From CAZKBP01 sp964551015 (GTDB taxonomy: Bacteria > Bacteroidota > Bacteroidia > Cytophagales > Microscillaceae): a stretch of 64,000 bases of DNA. Positions 25,447 through 34,411 of the stretch are shown here, one piece after another; the first letter of the stretch is position 1, and each line of letters begins with the position of its first letter. The stretch covers positions 1 through 64,000 of the forward strand of contig CAZKBP010000033.1 of assembly GCA_964551015.1 (NCBI GenBank), read 5' to 3'. The notes under the pieces are model-generated. The model made no database searches, had not been told where the DNA came from, and saw nothing but the letters and a program-made list of their open reading frames with translations. Made by a program: the position numbers and the translations under genes.

Positions 25447-26583
25447 ATGAAGCAAAATGTATGGAATTCTTTTATTCGGCCCCGAGAGCAATGGTTTCAG
25501 CGAGTGATTCGTTCGCCCAAGCTCATCATTCATCTCTTCGTTCTCATTTTTATCAGTGCCACCCCGCTATTTGTGGTTTATTTGGGCATTCAAAAACCAC
25601 ATTTGCTTTATCGAGGCCTATGGCTCATCTTGGTGGTATTGAGCACTTACCTGCTCAATGTTTACTACTGTATGCCTCGCTTTTTTTACACCAAGAAGTT
25701 TAAAACCTATTTTCTGTGGGTGGGGCTGTTTATGGCTACGACTATCATCATAGATAGCAGTGTTATCAAAGAATACTTCAAGCTAAGGACTCCTGTGGAG
25801 AGAACCATTCGGGCAAAAATTCAGAAGTCCCGAGACAAAGAACACCGCTCATTGTACCGTACTTGGCGCAGGTATTCACCGACCCATTGGGGAATTGCCT
25901 TTCCCATTGTATTTGCTTTGGTCGCTAGCATCAGCATTGAGGCCACCGGTAAATGGATGGAACAGGAAGAAAAGCGCAAGGAAAGCGAGCATCAACGCAC
26001 GGCCTCGGAACTGGCTTTTCTCAAATCACAGATGAATCCGCATTTTTTATTTAACACCCTGAATAATATCTATTCCTTGGCCGCCACGGGTTCAGATCAA
26101 GTAGAAACCGCCGTACTCAAGCTCTCCCAATTGATGCGCTATATGCTTTATGAATCTAATGTGGACAAAATTGCACTTAGTAAGGAGGTAAGCTACTTAC
26201 AAAACTATGTGGACTTACAGCGGATGCGCATCTCTGCTAAAAAAAATATTGATATCCATTTTGAGGTACACGGACAGACCGAGCGCATCCAAATTGAACC
26301 GCTCTTGCTTTTACCTTTTGTAGAAAATGCCTTCAAGCACGGTCTGAGCTATACCCAAAAAGCTAGGATTGACATTTATCTGGAGGCAAAACCGGGCGAA
26401 ATCTATTTTCAGGTAAGTAATTACAAATCAGATAAACCCACCGAGATTGCTCCCGCCGCCTCTGGCATTGGTTTGAAGAACGTGAAACGTCGCCTAGAAC
26501 TCGCTTATGGCAAGCATCACGTGCTTCTTATCCAAGAAGAAAAAGACCAGTATTTAGTCAAGCTAAAAATCACGAATCTATGA
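25447..26583 (+). CDS. LytS/YehU-type sensor histidine kinase
   Basis: From ATG 25447 the product has 378 residues. Four membrane helices occupy about residues 25-180, with a charged loop (about 120-150). The kinase part begins with a coiled coil and the conserved H-box FLKSQMNPHFLFNTLNNIYS, with phosphoacceptor His199, typical of the His_kinase family. The ATP-binding part shows LLLPFVENAFKHG (N-box) and GIGLKNVKRRL (G-box). It should phosphorylate the LytTR regulator that follows, with which it overlaps by four bases (ATGA). The signal sensed is unknown. Confidence 0.92.
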   Translation: MKQNVWNSFIRPREQWFQRVIRSPKLIIHLFVLIFISATPLFVVYLGIQKPHLLYRGLWLILVVLSTYLLNVYYCMPRFFYTKKFKTYFLWVGLFMATTIIIDSSVIKEYFKLRTPVERTIRAKIQKSRDKEHRSLYRTWRRYSPTHWGIAFPIVFALVASISIEATGKWMEQEEKRKESEHQRTASELAFLKSQMNPHFLFNTLNNIYSLAATGSDQVETAVLKLSQLMRYMLYESNVDKIALSKEVSYLQNYVDLQRMRISAKKNIDIHFEVHGQTERIQIEPLLLLPFVENAFKHGLSYTQKARIDIYLEAKPGEIYFQVSNYKSDKPTEIAPAASGIGLKNVKRRLELAYGKHHVLLIQEEKDQYLVKLKITNL

Positions 26584-27320
26584 AATTAACTTGCATTAGC
26601 ATTGATGATGAACCCTTAGCACTGGAACTCATGGAGAAATTCATCCGAGCGATTCCTTATTTGGAGCCTCGTGGGGAATTTGAAAGTGCCTACGAAGCGA
26701 TGGAAACACTCAGGCATGAACAGATTGATCTAATTTTTTTGGATATCAATATGCCCGATATCAACGGGGTGCAGTTTATCAAAACCCTCAGCCAGCCGCC
26801 TATGGTCATTTTTACCACCGCTTATGAGCAATATGCTTTGGAAGGCTTCGAGATCAACGCCGTAGATTATCTGTTAAAGCCTTTTTCTAGAGAACGCTTT
26901 CTAAAAGCAGTAGAAAGAGCCTACAACCTCAAGAATCTACAAGAACAGGGCAAACCAACTTCCAAGACTACTGCGAAAAACACTGCTTCGCGCATTCAAT
27001 ATCTGTTGGTAAAATCTGAATACAGCATCCTGCGGGTTAATTTGGAGGATATTCTTTACTTAGAAGCCCTCAAAGACTATGTAAAAATCTATACCCGTAA
27101 GCACGCCAAACCCATTCTCACCCTCAATAGCTTGAAAGCATTGGGTGAACAGCTCGACGAAGATCGTTTCGTGCGGGTGCATCGCTCTTTCATGGTGGCT
27201 TTGGCACACATTGATTCTATCCGTAAAAACAAAATTATGATCGGCGACCATGAAGTCCCAACGGGAGAATTGTATCAGAAAGATTTCCAAGAAAAATTCT
27301 TTGGCGATCAGAATTTGTAG
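26580..27320 (+). CDS. LytTR-family response regulator
   Basis: The 246-residue protein has an N-terminal receiver domain with the acidic pair D9/D10, phosphoacceptor Asp55 in IFLDINMPD, a Thr in IFTTAYE and Lys100 in DYLLKPF. The C-terminal LytTR DNA-binding domain (about 140-240) is recognised by LYLEALKDYVKIYT and FVRVHRSFMVAL. It binds DNA through a beta-rich LytTR fold, usually at two direct repeats upstream of target genes. It overlaps the kinase gene by ATGA, which suggests coupled translation. The outer-membrane protein gene 80 bases downstream is a possible target or co-transcribed partner. Confidence 0.95.
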   Translation: MKLTCISIDDEPLALELMEKFIRAIPYLEPRGEFESAYEAMETLRHEQIDLIFLDINMPDINGVQFIKTLSQPPMVIFTTAYEQYALEGFEINAVDYLLKPFSRERFLKAVERAYNLKNLQEQGKPTSKTTAKNTASRIQYLLVKSEYSILRVNLEDILYLEALKDYVKIYTRKHAKPILTLNSLKALGEQLDEDRFVRVHRSFMVALAHIDSIRKNKIMIGDHEVPTGELYQKDFQEKFFGDQNL

Positions 27321-27400
27321 TCATCGGCTGCCGGTTTTTCAGAACTATCTTATCCAAGAAATTAAAACCCACAACCCATCACCATTTAAAATCATATCCC

Positions 27401-30238
27401 GTGAAAAAAATACGCTTACTTTTCTACTTTTCAATCCTGCTCCTGTTTCCCAATTGGGTGATAGCGCAAGGCTCGACTTACGCCTTACGTGGAAGTATCG
27501 TGGATGCCTCCCAGCAGAATCCTTTGCCCGGGGCACACATTTATCTGACCAGAGTTTCGGATTCACTGACCCGAGCCACCATTAGTGACGAGTCAGGGCG
27601 TTTTGCCATTGAAAAACTGAGCGCAGGTGCCTATGCGCTGCGGGTTACTTTTGTCGGTTTTGAAGAGTATCAGCAAAGAATTCAAGTTCAAAATCAGGAC
27701 GAAAATCTAGGCTTAATTCTCCTCAAAGAATCCTCCGAGCAGCTAGAACAAATAGAAGTGGTAGAAAAAACACCCGCCGCCGAGCAAAAAGGCGATACTC
27801 TTCAGTTTAACGCCAAGGCTTACAAAACCAATCCAGACGCCAATGCCGAAGACCTCATTCGCAAGATGCCCGGGGTAGTCGTCGAGAATGGCAAAGCCCA
27901 AGCCCAAGGCGAAGATGTACAACAAGTACTCGTGGATGGCAAGCCTTTCTTTGGCAATGACCCCAGAGCAGCTTTGCAGAACTTGCCCGCGGAGGTGATT
28001 GACAAGATTCAGGTGTTCGACCAGCAAAGTGAACAGTCGCGCTTCACAGGCTTTGACGATGGTGAAACCACCAAAACCATTAACATCATTACCAAAACAG
28101 ATAAACGCAACGGACAATTTGGAAAAGTCTATGCAGGCTATGGCTACGACCAAAAATACCAAGCAGGTGGGAATGTCAATTATTTTGAGGGTGATCGGAG
28201 AATTTCGCTCATTGGCCAGAGCAATAATATCAATCAACAAAACTTCTCCACGGCAGATTTAGTAGGAGCCTTGGGCACTTCCGGGCAAAGTGGAAGGAGT
28301 TTTGGAGGAAGAGGTGGTGGCTTTAGAGGCAGAGGGCGAAGAGGTGGCTCTTCAGGAGCAAATATTAATGATTTTCTTATTGGTCAAGAGGACGGCATCT
28401 CTCAAACACACGCCTTGGGTCTCAACTACTCGGACAAATGGGGGGAAAAAGTTGAGGTCAATGGCAGCTACTTTTTTAATAAAAGCGACAACGAATCCGA
28501 TCAATTCTTGAATAGGAATTTTATCCTAGATTCGGACTCGAGCCTGGTTTATCAGGAAAAAGGCCAAACTAACAGTCAAAATATCAACCATCGTTTCAAC
28601 GCGCGCCTTGATTATGACATCAATGATCGCAATTCCCTGCTGATTCGCCCCAGCCTCACCCTCCAACAAAATGACGGCAGAAGCCTCACCACCGGACTTA
28701 CTTCTTCTGAAAATACAATCCTGAGCGAGCTTTTTAATGATTTGAATTCGGATTTATTAGGGATACAATTTGATAACAATCTGCTTTTTCGCCATCGCTT
28801 TGCTAAAATGGGGCGCACTTTATCCATTCGGGTACGGACTGGCTACAACCAAAATAGTGGAGAACGCTTCTTACTTTCAGAGGGAGATGACCCAAGTGTA
28901 GATTCCTTAGATCAATTTTCAGACCTTCTGGCAGACGGGTGGAACGTACGTTCTGATGTTACCTTTACTGAGCGAATTGCCCGTAGAATGATGCTGATGG
29001 TCAATTACTCTGCTTCCTATCAGCGTAATGATTCCGATCAAGAAACTTTGGATTTTGCCGAAGACACGCAAGCCTACAGCGATCTAAATACCACCCTAAG
29101 CAATACCTTCGAGAGTAATTACTGGACACAGGGGGGAGGGCTAGGACTGCGTTATTTCAGTCGTAAACTACAAGGAATGGTTCGGGTCAATGCCCAGTGG
29201 GCACAATTGAACAATGAGCAAATTTTCCCTGCGGAAGGCACGTTACAGCGTAACTTCTTTAATGTGCTTCCCTTTGCTATGCTGCGTTATAATATTTCCC
29301 GAAGTAAAAATTTAAGAATTTTTTACCGAAGCAATACCAACGAACCAAGTGTTAGCCAGCTACAAGACGTGATAGACAACAGCAACCCCCAGCAATTGAG
29401 CACGGGTAATCCTGATTTGGCACAGCAAGTCCAGCATAGTATTTTCACGCGTTACTCGAGCACCAATACGGATAAATCTACGGTGTTTTTTATCTTATTA
29501 GGTGGTTTGTACCAACAAAATCATATTGCCAATCATACCATCACCGACCCAGTTTTGGTTCGTCAAAATCTGCCTGAGGAGTATTCCGTCCCCGCTGGCA
29601 CCCAATTGACCATTCCCGTGAATTTGGATGGCTATTGGAATCTCAGGAGCTTTATTACCTACGGAATGCCTGTTGATGCGCTGAGTTCTAATCTGAATAT
29701 CAATATTTCCGCACGGTATACTCGCACGCCCGGGCTGATCAATGACGAGACAAACTTTGCCCACAACCCTACCTTCGGCATTGGTTTAACTTTGAGTAGC
29801 AATATCAGCGAGCGTGTAGATTTTACAATTTCTTCTCGCTCTAACTACGGCACAACCATCAATACTTTGAATACTGGCTTAGACAACCAATACTTCAATC
29901 AAAATACAGAGGCGAGTCTGGTTTGGATTTTTGGAAATGGCTGGGTGTTTCGCAGCGATGTCAATCATCAACTCTATCGAGGATTGACCGACGAGCTAAA
30001 TCAGGATTATTACCTTTGGAATGCAAGTTTTGGGAAAAAATTCCTAAAAAATCAACGGGGAGAACTAAGCGTAAAAGTCTTTGATATTTTAGGGCAGAAC
30101 AACAGCATCCGACGAGATTTCACGGATGCCTACATCGAGGATACTCAGGTAGATGTACTACAGACTTACGCCATGCTGACCTTTACCTATCAGATTCGTA
30201 ACTTCCGCAAATCACCAGAGAAGGTGGAGGATGAGTAG
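27401..30238 (+). CDS. Outer-membrane beta-barrel protein, TonB-receptor-like, with CarboxypepD_reg domain
   Basis: The 945-residue protein starts at GTG 27401; the signal peptide that follows (KKIRLLFYFSILLLFP, cleavage near IAQG) fixes this start. Residues about 25-105 form a carboxypeptidase-regulatory-like beta domain (LRGSIVDASQQNPLPGAHIY). A plug domain follows (about 120-230; VLVDGKPFFGNDPRAALQNLPAEVI). The rest is a large beta-barrel ending in an aromatic-rich strand before a polar tail, as in the OMP_b-brl_3 group. An Arg/Gly-rich insert with several RGG units occupies residues 297-318. No TonB box is certain. Such proteins move nutrients or serve in envelope assembly. It follows the LytS-LytTR pair on the same strand. 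Confidence 0.87.
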   Translation: MKKIRLLFYFSILLLFPNWVIAQGSTYALRGSIVDASQQNPLPGAHIYLTRVSDSLTRATISDESGRFAIEKLSAGAYALRVTFVGFEEYQQRIQVQNQDENLGLILLKESSEQLEQIEVVEKTPAAEQKGDTLQFNAKAYKTNPDANAEDLIRKMPGVVVENGKAQAQGEDVQQVLVDGKPFFGNDPRAALQNLPAEVIDKIQVFDQQSEQSRFTGFDDGETTKTINIITKTDKRNGQFGKVYAGYGYDQKYQAGGNVNYFEGDRRISLIGQSNNINQQNFSTADLVGALGTSGQSGRSFGGRGGGFRGRGRRGGSSGANINDFLIGQEDGISQTHALGLNYSDKWGEKVEVNGSYFFNKSDNESDQFLNRNFILDSDSSLVYQEKGQTNSQNINHRFNARLDYDINDRNSLLIRPSLTLQQNDGRSLTTGLTSSENTILSELFNDLNSDLLGIQFDNNLLFRHRFAKMGRTLSIRVRTGYNQNSGERFLLSEGDDPSVDSLDQFSDLLADGWNVRSDVTFTERIARRMMLMVNYSASYQRNDSDQETLDFAEDTQAYSDLNTTLSNTFESNYWTQGGGLGLRYFSRKLQGMVRVNAQWAQLNNEQIFPAEGTLQRNFFNVLPFAMLRYNISRSKNLRIFYRSNTNEPSVSQLQDVIDNSNPQQLSTGNPDLAQQVQHSIFTRYSSTNTDKSTVFFILLGGLYQQNHIANHTITDPVLVRQNLPEEYSVPAGTQLTIPVNLDGYWNLRSFITYGMPVDALSSNLNINISARYTRTPGLINDETNFAHNPTFGIGLTLSSNISERVDFTISSRSNYGTTINTLNTGLDNQYFNQNTEASLVWIFGNGWVFRSDVNHQLYRGLTDELNQDYYLWNASFGKKFLKNQRGELSVKVFDILGQNNSIRRDFTDAYIEDTQVDVLQTYAMLTFTYQIRNFRKSPEKVEDE

Positions 30239-30292
30239 CTTTTGGCAGCTTGATCTGCGCTTTTGCCACCCTAGCCCGGCAACCAAGCACTT

Positions 30293-31780
30293 TTAAGCCA
30301 CTTCCCGCTCAATCTGTTGGGGCTGGGCGTCTGGGTCTTGGTAACGAATAATGCTCTTCGCCATCCCTGGGAAAATAAACCCGTGAAAGGGTAAGACACT
30401 GTACCAATAGAGCCTTCCCCACAATCCCCAAGGACGAAAGGTTGCTTTTTGGATTAGGATATTTTGATTTTCTTCTTTTTTGATCTCGAACTCGAGCCAG
30501 GCATCGCCGGGTAGTTTCATTTCTGCATAAAGGAGGAGTCGCTGGTGCTGACGGTCGGCCAGGAGTACCCGCCAAAAGTCCAAAGCATCGCCGGGCTTGA
30601 GATCACGCGGGCTGCGTCTACCCCGTCTGAGTCCTACACCGCCTACCATTTTATCCAGAAAGCCCCTGATTTTCCAGAGCCAAGAGCCATAGTACCAGCC
30701 TCGATCTCCGCCAATGGCCCAGATATTATCCAAAACTTCTTCTACATCGCGTTGGAAGCTGTATTTTCGGGTATCGGTCAAGCAGCCGTGCTTCGGTATT
30801 TGGATAAAATCCAGAAAATCTTCATCAATGGGACCAGCAATCGTATCTTTCCAGCTAGAAATAACTTCGTTTTGGGCAATTTTTTGGAAGGCGTTTTGGA
30901 GGGCTTCTTTGTAGCTCAAGAGCTCCAGAGGTACAATTTCATCTATACCCGAGTTTTTGCATACTACATCGTGGTGCATGCTGTCCACGAGGCTGCGAAC
31001 CAGATTGTAAGAAGTAGAAGTTACAAAATACAGCCAGTAAGAGGAAAGTTTGGGCGTCAACACCGGCACCGTGAAAATGTAACGCTTGAACTCTCTCACT
31101 TCAGCAAACTGCATCATCATTTCTCGATAATCCAGCACATTCGGGCCACCAATATCAAATACTTTTCCATAGCTCGCTTCTTTGAGCATAATGCCTTCTA
31201 AGTATTGAATCACATTTCGAATCGCAATCGGCTGGCACTTGCTTTTGATCCATTTGGGTGCAACCATCACTGGCAATTTTTCCACCAAATCTCGAATAAT
31301 TTCAAAAGAAGCACTCCCCGAGCCGATGATAATGGCCGCCCTGAGTACCGTAACGGGCACACCCGAACGAGCTAAAACCTCCTCCGTATCTTGGCGGGAC
31401 TTAAGGTGTGCCGAAAGCTGTTGGTCATTAGCAATTCCGCTCAGGTAAATAATTTGCTGAGCTTGAGTTCTTGCTACATAATGAGCAAAATTAGCCGCCA
31501 TTCTTTGCTCTAAGACAGAAAAATCAGTGTAAGAAGTTGACATTCCGTGCACAAAATAGTAGGCCACATCCACATCAAGCGGAAGCTTGTCTAAGCTTTC
31601 AGGCTCACAAAGGTCAGCTTCTATCACCTCGACCTTCTGCATAAATTGCTCATCGAAATCTTCGTAATCGAAGCGTCTTTGATCTCTGACCAGACAACTT
31701 ACCCGATGTCCTTGATTCACAAGCACGGGAAGGAGTCGTCTGCCAATGTAGCCAGTAGCACCAGTCAGTAGGATATGCAT
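30293..31780 (-). CDS. SDR-family oxidoreductase with DUF2867 domain
   Basis: From ATG 31780 the product has 495 residues and begins MHILLTGATGYIGRRLLPVL, an NAD(P)-binding TGxxGxxG loop of atypical short-chain dehydrogenases. The frame is open 27 codons further back, but that extension overlaps the upstream gene and precedes the nucleotide-binding strand, so it is unlikely. Residues 1-290 form the Rossmann domain; about 320-490 are DUF2867 (WLEFEIKKEE, RPWGLWGRLYWY). Proteins of this build are common in Bacteroidota and annotated as epimerase-like; the substrate is unknown. The small upstream gene ends 35 bases before this start on the same strand, so they may form an operon. Confidence 0.83.
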   Translation of the reverse strand: MHILLTGATGYIGRRLLPVLVNQGHRVSCLVRDQRRFDYEDFDEQFMQKVEVIEADLCEPESLDKLPLDVDVAYYFVHGMSTSYTDFSVLEQRMAANFAHYVARTQAQQIIYLSGIANDQQLSAHLKSRQDTEEVLARSGVPVTVLRAAIIIGSGSASFEIIRDLVEKLPVMVAPKWIKSKCQPIAIRNVIQYLEGIMLKEASYGKVFDIGGPNVLDYREMMMQFAEVREFKRYIFTVPVLTPKLSSYWLYFVTSTSYNLVRSLVDSMHHDVVCKNSGIDEIVPLELLSYKEALQNAFQKIAQNEVISSWKDTIAGPIDEDFLDFIQIPKHGCLTDTRKYSFQRDVEEVLDNIWAIGGDRGWYYGSWLWKIRGFLDKMVGGVGLRRGRRSPRDLKPGDALDFWRVLLADRQHQRLLLYAEMKLPGDAWLEFEIKKEENQNILIQKATFRPWGLWGRLYWYSVLPFHGFIFPGMAKSIIRYQDPDAQPQQIEREVA

Positions 31781-31815
31781 GTTGTTTTGGTCAGGTGAGA
31801 GATGGACAGTGATTT

Positions 31816-32163
31816 TTAGCTTCTTTTGGTGAAATATTTTCGATAAAGGCCTTTGATCCAATAGCCAACAATACGACGGTAGCGAATGCGAGGCTTGGGA
31901 TGATCGGGAAGCCCCATGGCGACGAGTTCCTTATCTTGAATGTAGACCCTGAGTTTTGTCCCGTTATTTAATAAGTAATGATTAGCAAATCTAATGGCCG
32001 CTAAGTTGGGAGTGTATTGTGGGTAAATCTTACGGAGATCATTCAAGCTCGACCAGCTGGGAAAAATGACGACCACTTCATCCGGGTTCCCATTGCGAAC
32101 GAGGATACGCTCTTCGCCGTTTTCAATATCAAGATTCACGAGAATTTGAACGGTTTTTTCCAA
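31816..32163 (-). CDS. Conserved-looking small protein of unknown function
   Basis: I do not recognise this 115-residue protein. It is soluble, starts with a beta-rich segment (VQILVNLDIENGEERILVRNG), has an aromatic middle (VVIFPSWSSLNDLRKIYPQY) and a very basic C-terminus (RIRYRRIVGYWIKGLYRKYF). The basic end could bind nucleic acid or membrane. It ends 35 bases before the preferred start of the SDR gene and is probably co-transcribed with it. Confidence 0.6.
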   Translation of the reverse strand: MEKTVQILVNLDIENGEERILVRNGNPDEVVVIFPSWSSLNDLRKIYPQYTPNLAAIRFANHYLLNNGTKLRVYIQDKELVAMGLPDHPKPRIRYRRIVGYWIKGLYRKYFTKRS

Positions 32164-32276
32164 GATAAAAAATTTGTTTGTGGGATTGAGAATTGAAATT
32201 GATTGAAGATATTAAGCGCTCACGCCGTGCCCGAGATCGTATTTAGGCACTTCGGCTAAACTCGTGGGAGAAAGAT

Positions 32277-32312
32277 TATCGGATGCTTTCTGCTAAGGAA
32301 ATACATCCGATA
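32277..32312. other. 9-bp hairpin without T-run
   Basis: TATCGGATG (32277-32285) pairs with CATCCGATA (32304-32312), loop 18 nt. It lies 27 bases past the stop of the minus-strand 68-residue gene and may end its transcript, but the following T-run is poor. More pairing is possible further left (for example GTGCC with GGCAC at about 32226-32250), so this 175-base gap may hold a structured RNA. Confidence 0.4.
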
Positions 32313-32338
32313 GGCTTGATGTCACATTTGTAAAAAGA

Positions 32339-32545
32339 CTACTTTGCTCCGTCTTTGGTACGGATACGAAGGGTTCCGTTCATTTTCCACTTGGCGTGGC
32401 TAGCATCGTCTTTGGCAGCACTAGGCACCATTAACTCAAAATTATCAAATTCGTAAGTGATCTCAGCGTTTCTTCCGGTTAGTTTATCGTATAGACCGAT
32501 TGCCAGTTCTGGCCAAGTAGTGGTTGCATTGTTTTCGTTTGCCAT
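32339..32545 (-). CDS. Small protein of unknown function
   Basis: The 68-residue protein is soluble, with a Thr-rich start (NNATTTWPELAIGLYDKL) and a strand-rich core (AEITYEFDNFELMVP, WKMNGTLRIRTKDG). The even composition and clean start suggest a real gene. I have a general memory of short proteins of this form in Bacteroidota but no function to offer. It stands alone on the minus strand, downstream of rsmG. Confidence 0.6.
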   Translation of the reverse strand: MANENNATTTWPELAIGLYDKLTGRNAEITYEFDNFELMVPSAAKDDASHAKWKMNGTLRIRTKDGAK

Positions 32546-32682
32546 TTCGTTCGTTTTTTTAGATTAAAAAATGTTTAAACGTTCAGTGTACCCTATTAAC
32601 ATGGAAGCTCGCGAAAGGTTTTGAAGGAGCATGCTTGATTTTGGATTCCCAGTTATTTACCAAGCATTCAAGCTAAAAACGC

Positions 32683-33318
32683 TTAGATCGTGGGCACGTA
32701 AAGAATCTTTTTAGTCTCGAAAAATTCTTCTTCAAAAAAATCCTTTAATTCATAAATTTGGTACGATTTCACCCCTGCCTCCTTGATTTCTTCTTGCAAA
32801 TCTCCTCCTTTGAGGCAGAGGAGGCCGTTTTTGAGATCGTGGTTCCAAGAGCGGTAGGTTTTGTGTTTGGTCCAGTGTAGCAGTGTTTTGAGAGGAGCGA
32901 CTGCCCGGTTGAGGATAAAATCAAACTCGGCATCCACTTGTTCCATCCGGATTTGTGCCGCTTTCACATTGTCCAAGCTAAGTCCTTCTATTACTTCTTG
33001 CACGACTTTGATTTTTTTTGCGATAGAATCCACCAGATAAAAATCCGTTTCTGGAAAAAGGATTGCCAAAGGTATTCCCGGAAACCCTCCTCCCGTGCCC
33101 ACGTCCATGAGGCTGGCCTTAGGCTTAAACTGAATCACCTTGGCGATAGACAAAGAGTGCAAAATATGCCGCTCGTAGAGCAATTCTACATCTTTACGCG
33201 AAACCACATTGATTTTTTGGTTCCAATCCTGATACAAGGCATTCATTTTTTCAAAGGCTTGTACTTGTTGCGGGTTCAGGTCTGGAAAGTACTTAAGAAT
33301 AAGCTCAGTGCCCGGCAT
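32683..33318 (-). CDS. rsmG: 16S rRNA (guanine-527-N7) methyltransferase
   Basis: The 211-residue protein matches RsmG in length and landmarks: the N-terminal helix ending WNQKINVVSRKD, HILHSLSIA near residue 51, the SAM-binding LMDVGTGGGFPGIPLAILFP near 70 and NRAVAPLKTLL near 135. It methylates N7 of G527 in 16S rRNA; loss gives low-level streptomycin resistance in other bacteria. The thioesterase gene ends 12 bases before its start, so the two are co-transcribed. Confidence 0.95.
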   Translation of the reverse strand: MPGTELILKYFPDLNPQQVQAFEKMNALYQDWNQKINVVSRKDVELLYERHILHSLSIAKVIQFKPKASLMDVGTGGGFPGIPLAILFPETDFYLVDSIAKKIKVVQEVIEGLSLDNVKAAQIRMEQVDAEFDFILNRAVAPLKTLLHWTKHKTYRSWNHDLKNGLLCLKGGDLQEEIKEAGVKSYQIYELKDFFEEEFFETKKILYVPTI

Positions 33319-33330
33319 AATGAGGATAAG

Positions 33331-33831
33331 TTAGCGATGAAAAGGATTTTGCCCGTGTGCTTGCGAGCTATCAAAGACCCGAATGGCGACGACTTCGGCC
33401 TCGGCTGTTTTTTCTGAATTGGCCCACACTTCGCAATGAATTTGGGTTTTGCGTCCTTTGGCTTCCGTGACTTGTGCCCGAAAAGTAAGTTCTTGGTCGT
33501 TCGGTGTAGGTTTGAGATAGCGGATAGCCATAGAACCAGTGGCGTACGTGTAAGTAGGTTCTGTATCGTAGAATCTATCTTCGCTGCGATACGCGTAGGA
33601 GGCCGCCGTAGCCATCGTATGGCAATCTACCACCGTGGCCAGAATCCCTCCGTTAAGAATTCCTTGAAAGCCTTCATATTTGTCTTCGGATTTCCAAATA
33701 CAGAGGCATTGCTCGTCTTGCCAATAGCTTTTAATCTGTAAGCCTTCTGGGTTTTCTTTACCACAGCCAAAACAGGTATTTCCCTGCATATAATCTTGAA
33801 CATAAGGGCTTTTATCAGACATATCGTTCAT
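33331..33831 (-). CDS. PaaI-type hotdog-fold thioesterase
   Basis: The 166-residue protein has the hotdog fold of the PaaI/YbgC group. Near the N-terminus CFGCGKENPEGLQIKSYW is typical, and the catalytic region reads GILNGGILATVVDCHTMATA, with Asp where PaaI enzymes keep their catalytic acid. It hydrolyses acyl-CoA or a similar thioester in the cytoplasm; the substrate is unknown. Starts at 33831 and 33822 are both possible. TATCTTTG lies 25-33 bases upstream on its strand. It precedes rsmG by 12 bases. Confidence 0.85.
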   Translation of the reverse strand: MNDMSDKSPYVQDYMQGNTCFGCGKENPEGLQIKSYWQDEQCLCIWKSEDKYEGFQGILNGGILATVVDCHTMATAASYAYRSEDRFYDTEPTYTYATGSMAIRYLKPTPNDQELTFRAQVTEAKGRKTQIHCEVWANSEKTAEAEVVAIRVFDSSQAHGQNPFHR

Positions 33832-33856
33832 GTGGATGCTAGAATGTTTATGAACC

Positions 33857-33864
33857 CAAAGATA
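33857..33864 (-). promoter_or_regulatory. TAnnTTTG box before the thioesterase-rsmG operon
   Basis: TATCTTTG is read on the minus strand, 25 bases before the start codon. No TTG stands at the expected distance, so only the -7 element supports it. Confidence 0.4.
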
Positions 33865-34004
33865 GAAAATTCTCGGTGATGCTCCTGAAAGGATTTATCA
33901 GAAAATATAAGTGAGGGTGCCAAACCCCAGCCTATCTATTGCTATTGAATTGCATTTTGGAAGTTTTTATGGGGGAAATCATTTTTTTTATCAAAAAAAT
34001 ACAG

Positions 34005-34038
34005 TAGATTTGTTTTTCAATTCATATTGAAATTTCAA
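34005..34038 (+). promoter_or_regulatory. Putative promoter with overlapping operator half-sites
   Basis: TAGATTTG (34005-34012) fits the -7 box; TTT stands where TTG is expected. Directly after it TTTCAAT (34015-34021) and ATTGAAA (34026-34032) form a 7-4-7 inverted repeat, and TTGAAATTTCAA (34027-34038) is a perfect 12-base palindrome. The three half-sites cover the predicted start of transcription. As the downstream genes include a GbsR/MarR-type regulator, self-repression is a reasonable guess. Confidence 0.45.
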
Positions 34039-34086
34039 AATGACTAATCCAAGCAATTCAGGACACATTCACTCCTATTAATCGCT

Positions 34087-34359
34087 ATGAATTCCAAAGA
34101 AATCCAGTTATATCTGGGTATCATCGTTCCCAACACCGTTGCACTTTTATTTCTCGGGCTGGTCGTTATTCTCGAGGCTCCCATTCACTATCTAAGAAAT
34201 TTTGATTTCATCTTATTTCTTGTTATCTCAGGTCTGGTGATGAGCCTTCTCAGTGTTTTCTTCTGGCAAGGGCTCAACATGAAGTTGCGTGAATCGCTCA
34301 CTTATCAAATTTTGAATATTCTGGTGCTTTTATTTTGGATTTCGGTATTAATCTTTTGA
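34087..34359 (+). CDS. Small three-helix membrane protein
   Basis: The 90-residue protein is mostly hydrophobic, with helices at about residues 8-30, 40-62 and 72-90. I recognise no family. It lies 52 bases before the GbsR/MarR-type regulator gene on the same strand, behind the palindrome-rich promoter at 34005, so the two probably form an operon. GbsR-type regulators often control osmolyte or membrane functions, but a link is inference. Confidence 0.65.
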   Translation: MNSKEIQLYLGIIVPNTVALLFLGLVVILEAPIHYLRNFDFILFLVISGLVMSLLSVFFWQGLNMKLRESLTYQILNILVLLFWISVLIF

Positions 34360-34411
34360 TTTTTGAATAAATCTAGTTAAAAAGCTGATCAGATAATCTA
34401 TTTTTTCGCGA

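Noticed and set aside
30545..31201. 218-codon plus-strand open frame
   Set aside because: It is antisense to the SDR/DUF2867 gene and has no family features.
34015..34038. Transposon end or attachment site
   Set aside because: The palindromes have no partner repeats, target duplication or mobile gene nearby; an operator explains them better.
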